Of a DNA stretch of 64,000 bases, positions 25,781-35,925 are shown in pieces. The notes under the pieces are model-generated. The model worked only from the letters and a program-made list of their open reading frames with translations. It had not been told where the DNA came from and did not search any database. The translations under genes and the position numbers were made by a program. Positions within the stretch are counted from its first letter, which is position 1. Each line of letters opens with the position of its first letter. This DNA is from Phytopseudomonas dryadis (GTDB taxonomy: Bacteria > Pseudomonadota > Gammaproteobacteria > Pseudomonadales > Pseudomonadaceae), in the NCBI RefSeq assembly GCF_004327355.1, contig NZ_QJUM01000014.1:1-64000 (forward strand), read 5' to 3'.

Positions 25781-26554
25781 ATGACCGTCTATTTCATCGG
25801 CGCCGGACCCGGCGACCCCGAACTGATTACCGTGAAGGGCCAGCGTCTGATTCGTTCGTGCCCGGTGATCCTCTATGCCGGCTCCCTGGTACCGGAAGCG
25901 CTGCTCGACGGCCATCAGGCCAGCCTGGTGGTGAACACCGCCGAATTGCACCTCGATGAAATCGTCGCCCTGCTGCGCGCCGCCCACGAACGTGGCGAGG
26001 ACGTGGCACGCGTACATTCGGGTGACCCCTCGCTGTACGGCGCCATCGGTGAGCAGATTCGTCACCTGCGCGCCCAGGGCATTCCCTTCGAGATCATCCC
26101 CGGGGTCACCGCTACGGCAGCCTGCGCCGCGCTGCTGGAAAGCGAGTTGACGCTGCCGGATGTTTCCCAGACGGTGATCCTCACCCGCTACGCCAGCAAG
26201 TCGCCGATGCCCGCGGGCGAGCAGTTGCACGACCTGGCCCGGCACCGCGCCACGCTGGCCATCCACCTTGGCGTCCAGCATCTGGCGCGGATCGTCACCG
26301 AGCTGCAGCCGCACTATGGCGCCGACTGCCCGATCGCGGTGGTGCATCGCGCCAGCTGGCCGGATCAGGACTGGGTACTCGGCACCCTGGCCGATATCGA
26401 AGAGAAGGTTCGCCTGAAAGGCTTTCGCCGCACCGCGCTGATCCTGGTCGGCCGCGTGCTCGGTGCCGAACGCTTCGCCGACTCGGCGCTCTACCACGAG
26501 CAGCACCGCCACCTGTTCAGGGCAGGCGCTGCAGACGATACAGGCTCTCGCTGA
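25781..26554 (+). CDS. cobM: Precorrin-4 C11-methyltransferase CobM
   Basis: Methylates precorrin-4 at C11 to give precorrin-5. The 257-residue tetrapyrrole methylase has [20 protein letters not shown] at the N-terminus, ARVHSGDPSLYGAIGEQI near residue 82, and IIPGVTATAACAALLESELT. Downstream, ILTRYASKSPMPAGEQL is typical of CobM. AGGA lies 7 bases before the ATG. Its 3' end overlaps the convergent gene at 26517 by 38 bases. Confidence 0.95.
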   Translation: MTVYFIGAGPGDPELITVKGQRLIRSCPVILYAGSLVPEALLDGHQASLVVNTAELHLDEIVALLRAAHERGEDVARVHSGDPSLYGAIGEQIRHLRAQGIPFEIIPGVTATAACAALLESELTLPDVSQTVILTRYASKSPMPAGEQLHDLARHRATLAIHLGVQHLARIVTELQPHYGADCPIAVVHRASWPDQDWVLGTLADIEEKVRLKGFRRTALILVGRVLGAERFADSALYHEQHRHLFRAGAADDTGSR

Positions 26555-26831
26555 CCTTGCCATGGTTGGCGGCGATGCCGATCCGTGCGCCCTGGCGCGC
26601 CAGGCGCTGGTTGAGGTCGCTGGCGTACAGCTGTTTGAGAAAGGCCGGGTAACCCGGCTCGTCCCGCGCCTCGAGCTGGCTGCAGAGCAAGGCATGCAGC
26701 GCCGGCAGGGAGAAGTACCAGCTACCCTCGGCGCAGTCGAAGCCGCTGTCGCGCAGCCGTTGCAGCACCTCGGGATCGCCGCGCAGGACACCCTCGCAGT
26801 AGGCCAGTAGAACCGTCACCAGCGCCGTCAT
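26517..26831 (-). CDS. Small conserved hypothetical protein
   Basis: 104 residues, soluble, with no recognised motif. Composition and codon use match the neighbours, and GGGGGCG lies before the ATG. It contains YPAFLKQLYASDLNQRLARQ. It is convergent with cobM and overlaps its end. Function unknown; it is retained because the frame is open, well placed and not a shadow of a longer gene over most of its length. Confidence 0.6.
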   Translation of the reverse strand: MTALVTVLLAYCEGVLRGDPEVLQRLRDSGFDCAEGSWYFSLPALHALLCSQLEARDEPGYPAFLKQLYASDLNQRLARQGARIGIAANHGKVSESLYRLQRLP

Positions 26832-26900
26832 GATCGCCCCCGCAGGACACCGACAAGGCCGCCATCATGCCACGTGTGCGACGCGCCACGGCACCGTGGG

Positions 26901-29618
26901 TCAACCCTCGACAGCGGGCAACTCGATACGGAAGCAGGCCCCGCGCTCCTGATTGGCGACACTCAGCTTGCCGCCCATCTGGTTGACCAGCCCATAGCTG
27001 ACGGACAGCCCCAGGCCCGTGCCCTTGCCCACCGGCTTGGTGGTGAAGAAGGGATCGAACACCCGGTCGAGCAGCAGCGGATCGATACCGCCGGCGTTGT
27101 CCAGAATACGGACGATCACCAGGCCGTCGCGCTGTTCGCTCTGCACCAGGATGCGCGGTTTCAGCTCGGCATCCTTTTCCCTGGCGCTGAGCAACGCGTC
27201 CTTGGCATTGACCAGCAGGTTGATGACGACCTGTTCGAGCTGGTCGGCATGGCCCCTCACCTGCGCCGTGCAGCACAGGCTCACCTGCAGTTCGATGTCC
27301 CTGCTCAGTTCGCCTTCGCGGATCAGGGACAGCGCACCCTCGATGGCCTCATCGGGATGGAACAGCTCGCCCTCGATCTCCGAACGCCGGCCGAAGATGC
27401 GCATGTGATTGACGATCTTCGCCGCACGGACGATCTGCTGCTCGATGCGCCCGAGCTTGCTCTTCAGGTAGTCAGGGCTGGCCGAACCGTTTTCCACCCC
27501 CTTGAGGGTGTTGCCCAGGGCAATGCGCATGACATGCAGCGGCTGGTTGAGTTCATGGGCCAGGCCGGTGGCCATCTCGCCCAGCACGGCCATCTTGGCG
27601 CTTTGGTTGAGCATCTGCCGGGCCTTGTGCAGTTCCGTGTCATCGCGCCCCACCGCCTGCACTTCGAGCAGGGTGCCCTGCTCATCGAAGACGCCGCGCT
27701 CGGACAGCACCCACCAGATGTGTTCGCGCCCCGGCAGGTCCATGCGCACCAGCGCCGTGCCCATGGGCTGCTGGGGCGTCAGCTGGCGATGACGCTCGAG
27801 GAACTGGGCGCGTTCCTGGTCGGACAGATAGGACGCCAGGCTCATGCCCTGCAGCTTCTCCTGAGCGAGGCCCAGGTATTGCGCCAGCGGCCGGTTGGCG
27901 AAGGTCAGGGTCAGATCCGGCCGGTAACGGCAGATGATCGCCGGGGAATCCTCGACCAGAATCCGGTAGCGCTCCTCGCTCGCCCGCACCCGCTCCGCCG
28001 CCTGCGCCGCCTCGGTGACGTCCAGGCACAGGCCGACCGCCTCCACGGGCAAGCCGCGCTCGTCCCTGAGCAGCTTGGCCTCGTCCTGCAACCAGTGGTA
28101 CTGGCCGTCGCGGTCGATCAGCCGGTAGCGACAACGGGCCGCGCCCTCGACCAGCAGGGTGCGGGTGCGGTCGAAATAGAGATCGCGATCGTCGGGATGG
28201 ATGAAGTCGGCCAGCGCCCGGCCGATGAAATCGTCCAGCGTCCAGCCCAGCAGGGCGCTGGTGCTGTCACTGCAGAACACCGGCAGGAAGGCGCCTTCCT
28301 CGTAGCGATGTATGTAGATCAGCGCCGGTGCGCTGGCCACCAGGTTCTTCAGCCTGGCCGTGGCGGCATCGGCCTCGACTTCCTTGAGCTTCATGTCGTT
28401 GATATCCAGTACCGCGCCGACGACCCGCCGTTGCCCGTTGGCGTTGAGGATGCGGGTATGGATGCGGAACCAGCACAGCCCCTGCCCGGCATCGCGCAGC
28501 CGGACGACCTGCTCGAAGGGCTTGCCCGCCGTCTCGGCCTCGGCCAGACGGACCCGGAACTCGTCGCGATCGGCCGGGCTGAGCAATTCCAGCCAGTCGG
28601 CCAGGGTCACCGGCGCCAGCGGATCGAGACCGAAGCGTTGCACCAGATTGGCTGCCAGCAGGAACGCGCCGCTACGCGGCAGGTATTCCCACCAGCCGGT
28701 GCCCAGCAGGTGCTGGATGATGTCGAAGCGCTCGCTGTGGGCCTTGCGCTCCTGCTCCTCGACACGCTGCAACAACGGCGCGGCCACCTGGGCGAACAGA
28801 TCCAGCCAGTCCCTGGTGTTCAGCTCCGGCCTGCACCGATGAGCGACGTAGGGTGAACAGAGCAGCCAGGCGCGAACCCCCTGGTGATCCCGATAAGGCA
28901 GCAGCCATACCGATCCCCCGGCATGCCATTCCGGCCCGTCGACGTCGCCACGCAACCACTGCACGGGCTGCTCGCCAGGGTAATCCTGCAACTCACGGGG
29001 CAGAGGCTGCCCGTCCCGCCAGAACGCCGGCGCCTCGCCGTCCCGGTACTGGGCAGCGATCCGCCAGCCGCCACGCAGCGGATCGGGTAAGGCCAGGGCG
29101 ACGCTGGGCGCGCGCAACGCCTCGGCCAGGTCCGCCAACCAGGCGGGGGCGTGGCGGGGGAAATCCACATGTTCGGCGTTGCGTATGACCTGAGCCAGCG
29201 CGCTGACCTGCGAAAATACCTGCAGACGCTGTTCGCAGGCCTGCAGGCGGGCGAGGAAATCACCGACCTCGTAGGCCTGCAGCGACCAGCCGCCGTCCTC
29301 GGCCCGCAGCCAGCCACGGGTGTGCATGACAGCGCCATCGAGCGTGACGAAAGACAGGTCGAGGATCTGCTGCACGAAAGCGGCCAGATCCTCCACCAGG
29401 TAACGGCTCTGGCCATGCAACAGGGCCTTGAGGTCGACCCTTTGCGTGGTCGGCTGCACGGGCAGGCGTCGCGACAGGTTGCCGGAAGCGGCGAGCACCC
29501 GGCCTTGCGTATCGATGAACAGATTCAGGCAAGGGGCATTGCCAGGCCCGTTCGGCAGCGTCTGCAACGCCGGCTGCTCATCGGGCTCGCGCCTGAACCA
29601 ATCTCTGAAGACATGCAT
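26901..29618 (-). CDS. pprA: PAS-domain sensor histidine kinase PprA
   Basis: 905 residues with several PAS/PAC modules in the middle (for example FIGRALADFIHPDDRDLYFD and ASEERYRILVEDSPAIICRY). The C-terminal kinase has the phospho-acceptor region MAVLGEMATGLAHELNQPLH and the HATPase boxes NLLVNAKDALL and KGTGLGLSVSYGLV. There is no clear membrane segment, so it is probably cytoplasmic. The start at 29618 has AGGTGA about 7 bases upstream; the ATG 6 codons earlier has none. Location beside fppA, pprB and the tad genes matches P. aeruginosa PprA, which signals to PprB. Confidence 0.88.
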   Translation of the reverse strand: MHVFRDWFRREPDEQPALQTLPNGPGNAPCLNLFIDTQGRVLAASGNLSRRLPVQPTTQRVDLKALLHGQSRYLVEDLAAFVQQILDLSFVTLDGAVMHTRGWLRAEDGGWSLQAYEVGDFLARLQACEQRLQVFSQVSALAQVIRNAEHVDFPRHAPAWLADLAEALRAPSVALALPDPLRGGWRIAAQYRDGEAPAFWRDGQPLPRELQDYPGEQPVQWLRGDVDGPEWHAGGSVWLLPYRDHQGVRAWLLCSPYVAHRCRPELNTRDWLDLFAQVAAPLLQRVEEQERKAHSERFDIIQHLLGTGWWEYLPRSGAFLLAANLVQRFGLDPLAPVTLADWLELLSPADRDEFRVRLAEAETAGKPFEQVVRLRDAGQGLCWFRIHTRILNANGQRRVVGAVLDINDMKLKEVEADAATARLKNLVASAPALIYIHRYEEGAFLPVFCSDSTSALLGWTLDDFIGRALADFIHPDDRDLYFDRTRTLLVEGAARCRYRLIDRDGQYHWLQDEAKLLRDERGLPVEAVGLCLDVTEAAQAAERVRASEERYRILVEDSPAIICRYRPDLTLTFANRPLAQYLGLAQEKLQGMSLASYLSDQERAQFLERHRQLTPQQPMGTALVRMDLPGREHIWWVLSERGVFDEQGTLLEVQAVGRDDTELHKARQMLNQSAKMAVLGEMATGLAHELNQPLHVMRIALGNTLKGVENGSASPDYLKSKLGRIEQQIVRAAKIVNHMRIFGRRSEIEGELFHPDEAIEGALSLIREGELSRDIELQVSLCCTAQVRGHADQLEQVVINLLVNAKDALLSAREKDAELKPRILVQSEQRDGLVIVRILDNAGGIDPLLLDRVFDPFFTTKPVGKGTGLGLSVSYGLVNQMGGKLSVANQERGACFRIELPAVEG

Positions 29619-29739
29619 CGCCCGCTCACCTACCATGGTTCAACAACGTCGCAGGCAAACCCGAAGGCTGCCGCATGATCGGGCCGGACGATTTCCCTGA
29701 CCTGCCCGTACTCTCCAACCCGCTCAAGTAACCGTCTCT

Positions 29740-30213
29740 ATGGAATACCTCCTCTTGCTGTGCTGGCTCGCCGCCTGCGCGGTACAGGACGCCGAACAAC
29801 GCAAGATCGCCAACCTGCTGACGCTCGGCGGCCTGGCCGCCGCATTGCTTCATCTGCTCTGGTTCGGCACGACACTGACCGGGGCCAGGCCTGCCGCTGC
29901 CGTGGTCGCGCTGGCAGTCGCCTGCCTGCTATCGCTACCCGGCTACCTGAGCCGGCGGATGGGCGCTGCCGACGTCAAGCTGCTACTGGCACTGGCTGCC
30001 GCCAGCGATGCCGCTCATGTGCTGTTCAGCGTCATCGGTGCCGCGTTGGCCATGTGCACCTGGGTGGCCTTGATACGAACTCAACCCAGTATCCTTTTTC
30101 TAATTCCAAAACGCTTCGAATACCTGCGAATGCCAACACTTGAACAGCACCCTTATGCACCTTTTCTGCTGTTTGGTCTGGCGATAAGCAGTCTGTGGCT
30201 GACAACCGAATAG
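29740..30213 (+). CDS. fppA: Type IV prepilin peptidase of the Tad system FppA
   Basis: 157 residues with about four or five membrane segments, a short A24-type aspartic protease. The two catalytic aspartates are in AVQDAEQRKIANLLT (Asp17) and GAADVKLLLALA (Asp near residue 77), the latter a variant of the GxGD motif. It cleaves the Flp leader and probably the TadE/F pseudopilins. Divergent from pprA and upstream of pprB on the same strand. Confidence 0.9.
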   Translation: MEYLLLLCWLAACAVQDAEQRKIANLLTLGGLAAALLHLLWFGTTLTGARPAAAVVALAVACLLSLPGYLSRRMGAADVKLLLALAAASDAAHVLFSVIGAALAMCTWVALIRTQPSILFLIPKRFEYLRMPTLEQHPYAPFLLFGLAISSLWLTTE

Positions 30214-30319
30214 CGCGTCAAGAACGGGGCTTTGCCGCAGCATAATGGAAATAAATCATGCCCACCATATAGCACTAAATTACTATAACTTTTTAATAAA
30301 ACTTTTTACCACTACACCT

Positions 30320-30348
30320 TTGACTATAACTTAGTGGATAGCTATCCT
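30320..30348 (+). promoter_or_regulatory. Candidate sigma-70 promoter of pprB
   Basis: TTGACT, a 17-base spacer and TATCCT lie 33 bases before the pprB start in a distinctly AT-rich stretch (30240-30360). The call is based on consensus and spacing only. Confidence 0.5.
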
Positions 30349-30380
30349 GCGCCTGTAAGCCATCAAGGTAGCAACAACGC

Positions 30381-31121
30381 ATGGACAGCATTACTCCTCC
30401 GTGGATATTGATAGTTGACGATGAGCCGCTCATTGTCGAAGAACTAAAAGAGTTCTTCGAGCACAGTGGTTATCGCGTCACGGGCTGTCACACGACCGAG
30501 GATGCGTTACGAGCCTTCCAGCAGGACGAGGCCATCGGCATCGTTCTCAGCGACATGCATATGCCCGGGCTGACCGGCCTGCAGCTGGTCGGCGAGTTCA
30601 ACCGCCTGGCCCGCCCAGGCCGCCTCTACGAATTCGCCATCTTCACCGGTAGCGCGGACAAGCAGGAAATCATCCAGGCCTTGCGGGCCGGGGTTTCCGA
30701 CTACTATCAGAAACCGCTGAACCTGGACGAACTGCAGGAAGGCGTCACCCGCCTGCAGGAACGTCTGGAGCAACAGGTCAGGGAGCAGCAGATCAAGCGG
30801 CGCATTCAGGACCTGGCAGCATCCCTGCACGAAATCCACAGCGACGCGCCCAACAAGGCAGCCGTACCGCTACCCGCCCAAAACGACGCGTGCCTGTCCT
30901 CCTCTCCCAATGCCGCCAGCATCCCCGAACCCTTCGACAAATTGTCGCGACGCCAGTTGGCGGTCACTCAACTAATCGCCAAAGGGATGACCAACTATCA
31001 AATATCCTGCGAATTGGGAATTACCGAAAATACGGTAAAACTTTATGTCTCGCAGATACTGAGACTAACGCGTGTTCACAACCGCACCCAATTGGCACTT
31101 TCCTACCCCACCCACGCGTGA
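30381..31121 (+). CDS. pprB: Response regulator PprB (receiver plus LuxR-type HTH)
   Basis: 246 residues. The N-terminal receiver has acidic residues in ILIVDDEP, the phospho-acceptor Asp58 in VLSDMHMPGLTG, and the Lys of YYQKPLN near residue 112. A linker of about 50 residues leads to a C-terminal LuxR/GerE helix-turn-helix: LSRRQLAVTQLIAKGMTNYQ, then TENTVKLYVSQILR. PprB is known to activate flp/tad and other adhesin genes in P. aeruginosa. The same target set is likely here. Confidence 0.9.
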   Translation: MDSITPPWILIVDDEPLIVEELKEFFEHSGYRVTGCHTTEDALRAFQQDEAIGIVLSDMHMPGLTGLQLVGEFNRLARPGRLYEFAIFTGSADKQEIIQALRAGVSDYYQKPLNLDELQEGVTRLQERLEQQVREQQIKRRIQDLAASLHEIHSDAPNKAAVPLPAQNDACLSSSPNAASIPEPFDKLSRRQLAVTQLIAKGMTNYQISCELGITENTVKLYVSQILRLTRVHNRTQLALSYPTHA

Positions 31122-31143
31122 ACCTTCAGTAACAATTAAGCTA

Positions 31144-31180
31144 AGCCGGCGCGCATTTTTCGTGCGCGCCGGTTTCATTT
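31144..31180 (+). terminator. Intrinsic terminator after pprB
   Basis: A near-perfect stem AGCCGGCGCGCA / TGCGCGCCGGT with loop TTTTTCG, followed by TTCATTT. It lies 20 bases after the pprB stop. Confidence 0.8.
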
Positions 31181-31273
31181 ATAAGGTTATTCCGACCGCT
31201 CTCGTCGCCCTCTATTTAAATTGAATGGCTGAACAAGAACGGGCGCCTGGTTGGATCATCCGTCCGCTGGCGA

Positions 31274-31552
31274 TTACCTGCTCAGCTCTCCACCGGCCTC
31301 CTGATCGAAGAACTCCGGAATGGGGTGGCTATGGCTTTCCAGCCAGCGCTGCAAGGACAGTTCGCGCTCGGCCGGCGTGGACGTCTGTACGTAGGGAGAG
31401 GCCTTCAACCCCTCACGCTGAACACGCAGCCAATAGGCTGTCTGGGTCTCGGTCTCGGCACCGACCAACCCGTCACCACGCTCCTCGGTAGCCGCCACAG
31501 CCAGCAGCGGCAGACACGCCAGTAACGCACAGCTCCATCTTTTCATGCTCAT
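31274..31552 (-). CDS. DUF3613-like periplasmic protein of the tad operon
   Basis: 92 residues beginning MSMKRWSCALLACLPLLAVA, a Sec signal peptide. The mature part is about 70 residues, with TQTAYWLRVQREGLKASPY and a C-terminal block, QRWLESHSHPIPEFF. It matches the small gene at the end of the tad operon in P. aeruginosa (between tadD and tadG). Its role is unknown. The start at 31552 has AGGAG about 7 bases upstream. It follows tadD after a 335-base gap holding a REP pair. Confidence 0.75.
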   Translation of the reverse strand: MSMKRWSCALLACLPLLAVAATEERGDGLVGAETETQTAYWLRVQREGLKASPYVQTSTPAERELSLQRWLESHSHPIPEFFDQEAGGELSR

Positions 31553-31680
31553 CATGCTCTCCTGCCTCCCAACGAAGGCGGCTTGGCCCTGGTGTCGTGT
31601 CAATCATGAAATGTCGGACGTAGATAGCGTCCCGCCCCAAGACCTTCCCATGCCGTTCGATGTCAGCGAGTCCATCGGGT

Positions 31681-31850
31681 TACGCTAGCGCGGCAAACCG
31701 CCGACCGTGTAGGAGCGTCGACCTCGGCGCGACGCGATGGCGGCCATCCCGCAGAGCCCGCGGTATGGCCACCATTCGCCGCGGGGTCGCGGCTCCTACG
31801 CTAGCGCGGCCCGATCCATCCTATGCATGGACTCGCCAGCGAGTCCATCA
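31681..31850. repeat. REP pair flanked by duplicated sequence
   Basis: A REP doublet (31709-31799, GTAGGAGCGTCGACCTCGGC ... GGGGTCGCGGCTCCTAC) lies between two identical copies of TACGCTAGCGCGGC at 31681-31694 and 31797-31810. A further hairpin, CATGGACTCG / CGAGTCCATC, lies at 31825-31850. An earlier copy of AGCGAGTCCATC sits near 31666. No gene is in this gap. Confidence 0.75.
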
Positions 31851-31887
31851 CGTTACGAGAAACCGTTCGACCATCAGTTGATCTGTC

Positions 31888-32871
31888 CTAATAACCACTG
31901 ATCGGTACGATCGCCTCGCCCCGGCCACTGCTGGCGGGCTCGACCCGTACCACTCCGCCGTCATCCGGCACGACCAGGCGGCCGGGCACCATCTGCACCG
32001 CTTGCACGCTGACAGGGGTCGCCGTCGCCCTATTCGATAGCGGAGCAGCCGGGATGCCGGTCATGGCAGGCTGGCTGGCCACCCCCGTTGCCGCACCCGG
32101 GGTCGCAGGCTGTACGGGCCGACTGGACGCAGGCGCGACCGCGGGATTGGCCACTGCCGGCACAACCGGGGCTACTGCCATGGGCGCTCCCTCCTTGCCG
32201 CCCAGCTCACGGCGCAAGGCCTGCGCACGCAACTCGGCCGCGCGGAACTGGTTGGCGCTAAAGCCCATGCGCGTCACCAGCGCGCTGGCCTGCTTCAGAT
32301 TGTCTTGGTAGATCAGCAGCGTCAGCAGGTTGAGTGCCGGCCGTTTTTCGGCCTGATTCAACTCCTGCGAGGTGAGCAACTCGAAACGGGCCTCTTCCAG
32401 GCGCCCCAGATTCATGTACACCACGCCCAGGTCATTGCGCATCGTATCGCTGGTGGGCGCCAGACTGACCGCCAGACGCAGGTGCTTGAGCGCCTCGTCG
32501 TAACGCTTCTCGGCACTGGCGAGCTGGCCGAGCCCATGCTCGCCCTGCGCTTTCAGGCAGGTATCGACCAGGCTGGCATACAAGTCCTTCGCTTCCGGGC
32601 GGTTCAGTGAGCGCAGGATGCGCGCCTTGCGCAGGCGCGCTTCGGGCAAGCTGTTCGGCAGCCGCTCCAGATTGGCCAGTGCCGCATGCAGGCGCCCCTC
32701 GTCCGCGGTTTCCTGGGCCAGATTGAGCGCCAGTTCCTGATCCTGGGACAGGGGCGCACAGGCCCGTGGCGCGGCGTCACCCCTGTCGATGAGCCAGGGC
32801 GAACTCCCCCCGGAACCCGCACAACCGCCCAACAGGCCGAGCACTCCCAGCAAGGTTGTCAAACGCTTCAT
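31888..32871 (-). CDS. tadD: TadD, TPR lipoprotein of Tad pilus assembly
   Basis: 327 residues. A lipoprotein signal peptide ends in the lipobox LGGC (Cys about residue 17). TPR-like helices follow, for example GLGQLASAEKRYDEALKHLR and NDLGVVYMNLGRLEEARFEL. The C-terminal third is rich in Ala/Pro/Val and probably unstructured. TadD is a pilotin-like factor for the RcpA secretin. It overlaps tadC by 4 bases (ATGA). Confidence 0.9.
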   Translation of the reverse strand: MKRLTTLLGVLGLLGGCAGSGGSSPWLIDRGDAAPRACAPLSQDQELALNLAQETADEGRLHAALANLERLPNSLPEARLRKARILRSLNRPEAKDLYASLVDTCLKAQGEHGLGQLASAEKRYDEALKHLRLAVSLAPTSDTMRNDLGVVYMNLGRLEEARFELLTSQELNQAEKRPALNLLTLLIYQDNLKQASALVTRMGFSANQFRAAELRAQALRRELGGKEGAPMAVAPVVPAVANPAVAPASSRPVQPATPGAATGVASQPAMTGIPAAPLSNRATATPVSVQAVQMVPGRLVVPDDGGVVRVEPASSGRGEAIVPISGY

Positions 32872-33758
32872 CTCATACCCCCCAGTGCCCCGATGATGGC
32901 GATGAATCCCGGCCCCGCCAGCACGATCAACAAGGCCGGGAACAAGAACACCATCATGGCGACGGACATCTTGCCCGACAGTTTGGAAACCCGTTCTTCG
33001 ATAGCGGTGAGACGCCGGTCGTCGATCAGCTCCTTGAGCGACAGCAGCGATGCCATCGCGCCACCGCCCTGGGTGATCAGCTGTTCGAGGATCACGAAGC
33101 AATCGGTGATCTCGTCCACCTCGAGCAGCGCGGCCAGATCGCGCAACTCGCGCCCCAGTTCCAGACCCGCATCCACACGCAGCAGAACCTGGCGCAGCTC
33201 GCCGGTCATCTGCGGCAATATCTTCTGCGACTCCTTGCTCAATACCCGCAAGGCCTGCTCCACGGTCATGCCGACGTCGAAGAGAATGCGCAGCAATGGA
33301 ATGAAGGTCGTCACTTCCTGGGCAAGCTGCTCCTGGCGGCTCTTCGCCGCCTTCGCCAGTACGCGCTTGGGAATCAGGTAACCGATGCCCAGGGCAAAGG
33401 CGGGCGCCAGCCACGCCGGGTTCGGCGCCTCATGCAGCAAGGCCTGGATGATCAGCACCAGAAGCAGCAATAGCAGCGGCGTGCCCAGTTGAATGGCCGA
33501 GAACAGCGACTGCTGGCTGCGCTTGCGCCAACCCAGGCGGTTGAGCAGCAACAGGGTTTCACCGTCCATGCTCAAGGTGCGCCGGCCAAGCGAGCTGCCG
33601 CCGATCCCGCGCAACATACTCGAGCTGGAAACCCGCGAATCCGTGCCGAGCCGCTGGCTGAACTGGCGCCGGGCACGGATATCGCCCAGGGCCAGATAGA
33701 AGAACAACAGTGCCGTCAGCAGTTGCAGGGAGGCGCTGAGCAGAAGCATGCCGGCCAT
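32868..33758 (-). CDS. tadC: TadC, inner-membrane platform protein
   Basis: 296 residues of the GspF/T2SSF family. It has membrane segments near the N-terminus, around residue 90-120 ([15 protein letters not shown]) and at the C-terminus ([20 protein letters not shown]). With TadB it forms the platform on which Flp is assembled. The start at 33758 overlaps the tadB stop; a longer in-frame extension lies inside tadB and was rejected. Confidence 0.92.
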   Translation of the reverse strand: MAGMLLLSASLQLLTALLFFYLALGDIRARRQFSQRLGTDSRVSSSSMLRGIGGSSLGRRTLSMDGETLLLLNRLGWRKRSQQSLFSAIQLGTPLLLLLLVLIIQALLHEAPNPAWLAPAFALGIGYLIPKRVLAKAAKSRQEQLAQEVTTFIPLLRILFDVGMTVEQALRVLSKESQKILPQMTGELRQVLLRVDAGLELGRELRDLAALLEVDEITDCFVILEQLITQGGGAMASLLSLKELIDDRRLTAIEERVSKLSGKMSVAMMVFLFPALLIVLAGPGFIAIIGALGGMR

Positions 33759-34642
33759 CAGATGCTCCTCAACATGCGCCAGAGGGCGAAGCTGCCGAGG
33801 GCCTGCAGCACGAACGCCAGCAGCAGGATCACCCGCCCGCTGGTCTCCTGCCACATGCCCAGCATGAACTGCGGATTGGTCAGGAAAATGTAGCAGGCCA
33901 GCGCCAGCGGCAAGCCGCCCATGACATAGGCACTGATGCGCGTTTCGCCGGTCATGGCGCGCAACTTGCGCGCACTCTGCTCGCGCTCACGAATCAAGCG
34001 GATCAGGTTGTTCAGCAACTCGCTGGTATTGCCGCCATAACGCTGATTGACCCGTACCCCGAGCGCCAGAACCTGGAATTCCGCACGCTCGTACAGATCG
34101 GCGAAATCCTGCAGCGCATCGCCAAGACTCATGCCCCGCTGCATGTTCCGCCGAGGGCGGGCCAAGGCGTCACGCAATGGATCGGGCGCGCTATCCATGG
34201 CCAGCAGCAGCGCATCGCCCAGCGCGCGGCCCGATTTCAGGCTGCGGATGACATGGTCCAGAAAGGGCGGCAACTGCTCGATCATGCGCAGCACGCGACG
34301 CCGATAACGCAAGGCGATGAACAGGCGACCGACGATCGGTGGCAGCAACAGCATGATCAGCAGACCGAGCCAATGGGCGAACAGCAGTCCCAGCACCGCG
34401 CCGAACAACCAGATGCCCAGCCACAGGCCGAATTTCTGCTGCGGCACGCTGCTGAAACCCGCCCGCAGGAACAGCTTGTCCACATGGCCGAGCGTCCGGG
34501 TACGCAGGGACTCCGGCTGATTCACCAGCAGACGCTGCATGATCCGCTCGGAAGCCGCCTGTTCACGGCTCTTGTGCAGCAGCAGCAGGCCCAGGACAAA
34601 CAGGCTCAGGCAGATCAATCCCAGCAACAGCGGCGCGTTCAT
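33758..34642 (-). CDS. tadB: TadB, inner-membrane platform protein
   Basis: 294 residues of the GspF/T2SSF family. An N-terminal membrane helix ([20 protein letters not shown]), a pair around residues 80-120 and C-terminal helices are visible. The core F domain contains [20 protein letters not shown] and [30 protein letters not shown] directly precedes the ATG at 34642. It lies 38 bases after tadA. Confidence 0.92.
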   Translation of the reverse strand: MNAPLLLGLICLSLFVLGLLLLHKSREQAASERIMQRLLVNQPESLRTRTLGHVDKLFLRAGFSSVPQQKFGLWLGIWLFGAVLGLLFAHWLGLLIMLLLPPIVGRLFIALRYRRRVLRMIEQLPPFLDHVIRSLKSGRALGDALLLAMDSAPDPLRDALARPRRNMQRGMSLGDALQDFADLYERAEFQVLALGVRVNQRYGGNTSELLNNLIRLIREREQSARKLRAMTGETRISAYVMGGLPLALACYIFLTNPQFMLGMWQETSGRVILLLAFVLQALGSFALWRMLRSI

Positions 34643-34680
34643 GCTCCCTCTCCTTGGCTGTCGAACGGATCGACAGCCCG

Positions 34681-35925
34681 TCATACGTCCCGACGCAGCT
34701 TGTCCCCGGCCACATTCGCCGCTTCACGGCGGAAAGTGCCGGTACCGCGGCGGTCGAAACGGAACAGGGTGTTGGTCACGTACTGGTCATCGCGCAGCCC
34801 CACCACTTCGACCACTTCACTCACGCAGCGCCGGCCATCCGGCAGCCGGGTCAACTGGATCACCACGTCCAGAGCGGCGCAGATCATCTGTCGCAGGGTC
34901 CGTTCGGCGACCTGTACCCCGGACAAGCCGACCAGGGTCTCCAGACGCAACAAGGCATCCTGGGCGCTGTTGGCATGCACCGTACTCATGGAACCGTCGT
35001 GCCCGGTATTCATCGCGGTCAGCACATCGAGCACCTCGGCGCCGCGGATCTCGCCGAGCACGATGCGGTCCGGGCGCATGCGCAGGGCGTTGCGTACCAG
35101 TTCGCGCGCCGCCACCTCGCCGTGCCCTTCGGCATTCGGTGGGCGGGTTTCCAGGCGCACCACGTGATCGTGATGGAGCACCAGCTCGGCAGTGTCCTCG
35201 ATGGTGACGATGCGTTCGCGGGGATCGATCATCTGGCTCAGCATGTTCAGCATGGTGGTCTTGCCGGTACCGGTACCGCCGCTGACCATGATGTTGCAGC
35301 GCCGTCCGACCATCTGCTCGACACAGCTCAGAATGGCCTGATCCAGCGAATTGCCGGCCAGCAGGTCGACACTGCGCAGCATGTCCTTGCGGAACTTGCG
35401 TACCGACAGGCAGGGGCCGTCCAGGGCCACCGGCGGAATCACCGCGTTGATGCGGCTGCCATCGGGCATGCGCGCATCGACCATGGGCGAAGACTCGTCG
35501 AGCCTTCTGCCGACCGGGGCGAGAATGCGCTGGATGACCCGTAACACATGCTGGTCATCGATGAAGCGCAAATCGCTCGGTTGCAGCACGCCGTCGCGCT
35601 CGACGAACACCCGGTGCGGGCCGTTGACCAGGATTTCGCTCACCCCGGCATCCTTGAGCAGGATCTCCAACGGGCCGAAGCCGGTCAGTTCATCCACCAG
35701 CTCTTCCGCCAGGCGATCCACCTCGTAACGGGAGATCGCAATCTGGCGGCGGCTGACATACTCGCCGACGCGCTCGACGACGAACTGCGCCAGGGTGTTG
35801 CGCGTGCCTTCCAGCAGGTTCTCGCCCTTCTCCTCGAGGGCATCGATCAGGTAGCGATGCAGCACCGGCTTCAACTCGTTGACGGTCAACCCTGCTCCGT
35901 CGCCACCGAACGGTCCGATGATCAT
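34681..35925 (-). CDS. tadA: TadA, secretion ATPase (CpaF family)
   Basis: 414 residues of the VirB11/CpaF family that powers Flp pilus assembly. Walker A is [16 protein letters not shown]. The Asp box [16 protein letters not shown], the His box and Walker B ([15 protein letters not shown]) are all present. The N-terminal domain contains [20 protein letters not shown]. The start at 35925 overlaps the tadZ stop by 4 bases. A longer frame upstream lies antisense-free inside tadZ and is not homologous. Confidence 0.94.
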   Translation of the reverse strand: MIIGPFGGDGAGLTVNELKPVLHRYLIDALEEKGENLLEGTRNTLAQFVVERVGEYVSRRQIAISRYEVDRLAEELVDELTGFGPLEILLKDAGVSEILVNGPHRVFVERDGVLQPSDLRFIDDQHVLRVIQRILAPVGRRLDESSPMVDARMPDGSRINAVIPPVALDGPCLSVRKFRKDMLRSVDLLAGNSLDQAILSCVEQMVGRRCNIMVSGGTGTGKTTMLNMLSQMIDPRERIVTIEDTAELVLHHDHVVRLETRPPNAEGHGEVAARELVRNALRMRPDRIVLGEIRGAEVLDVLTAMNTGHDGSMSTVHANSAQDALLRLETLVGLSGVQVAERTLRQMICAALDVVIQLTRLPDGRRCVSEVVEVVGLRDDQYVTNTLFRFDRRGTGTFRREAANVAGDKLRRDV

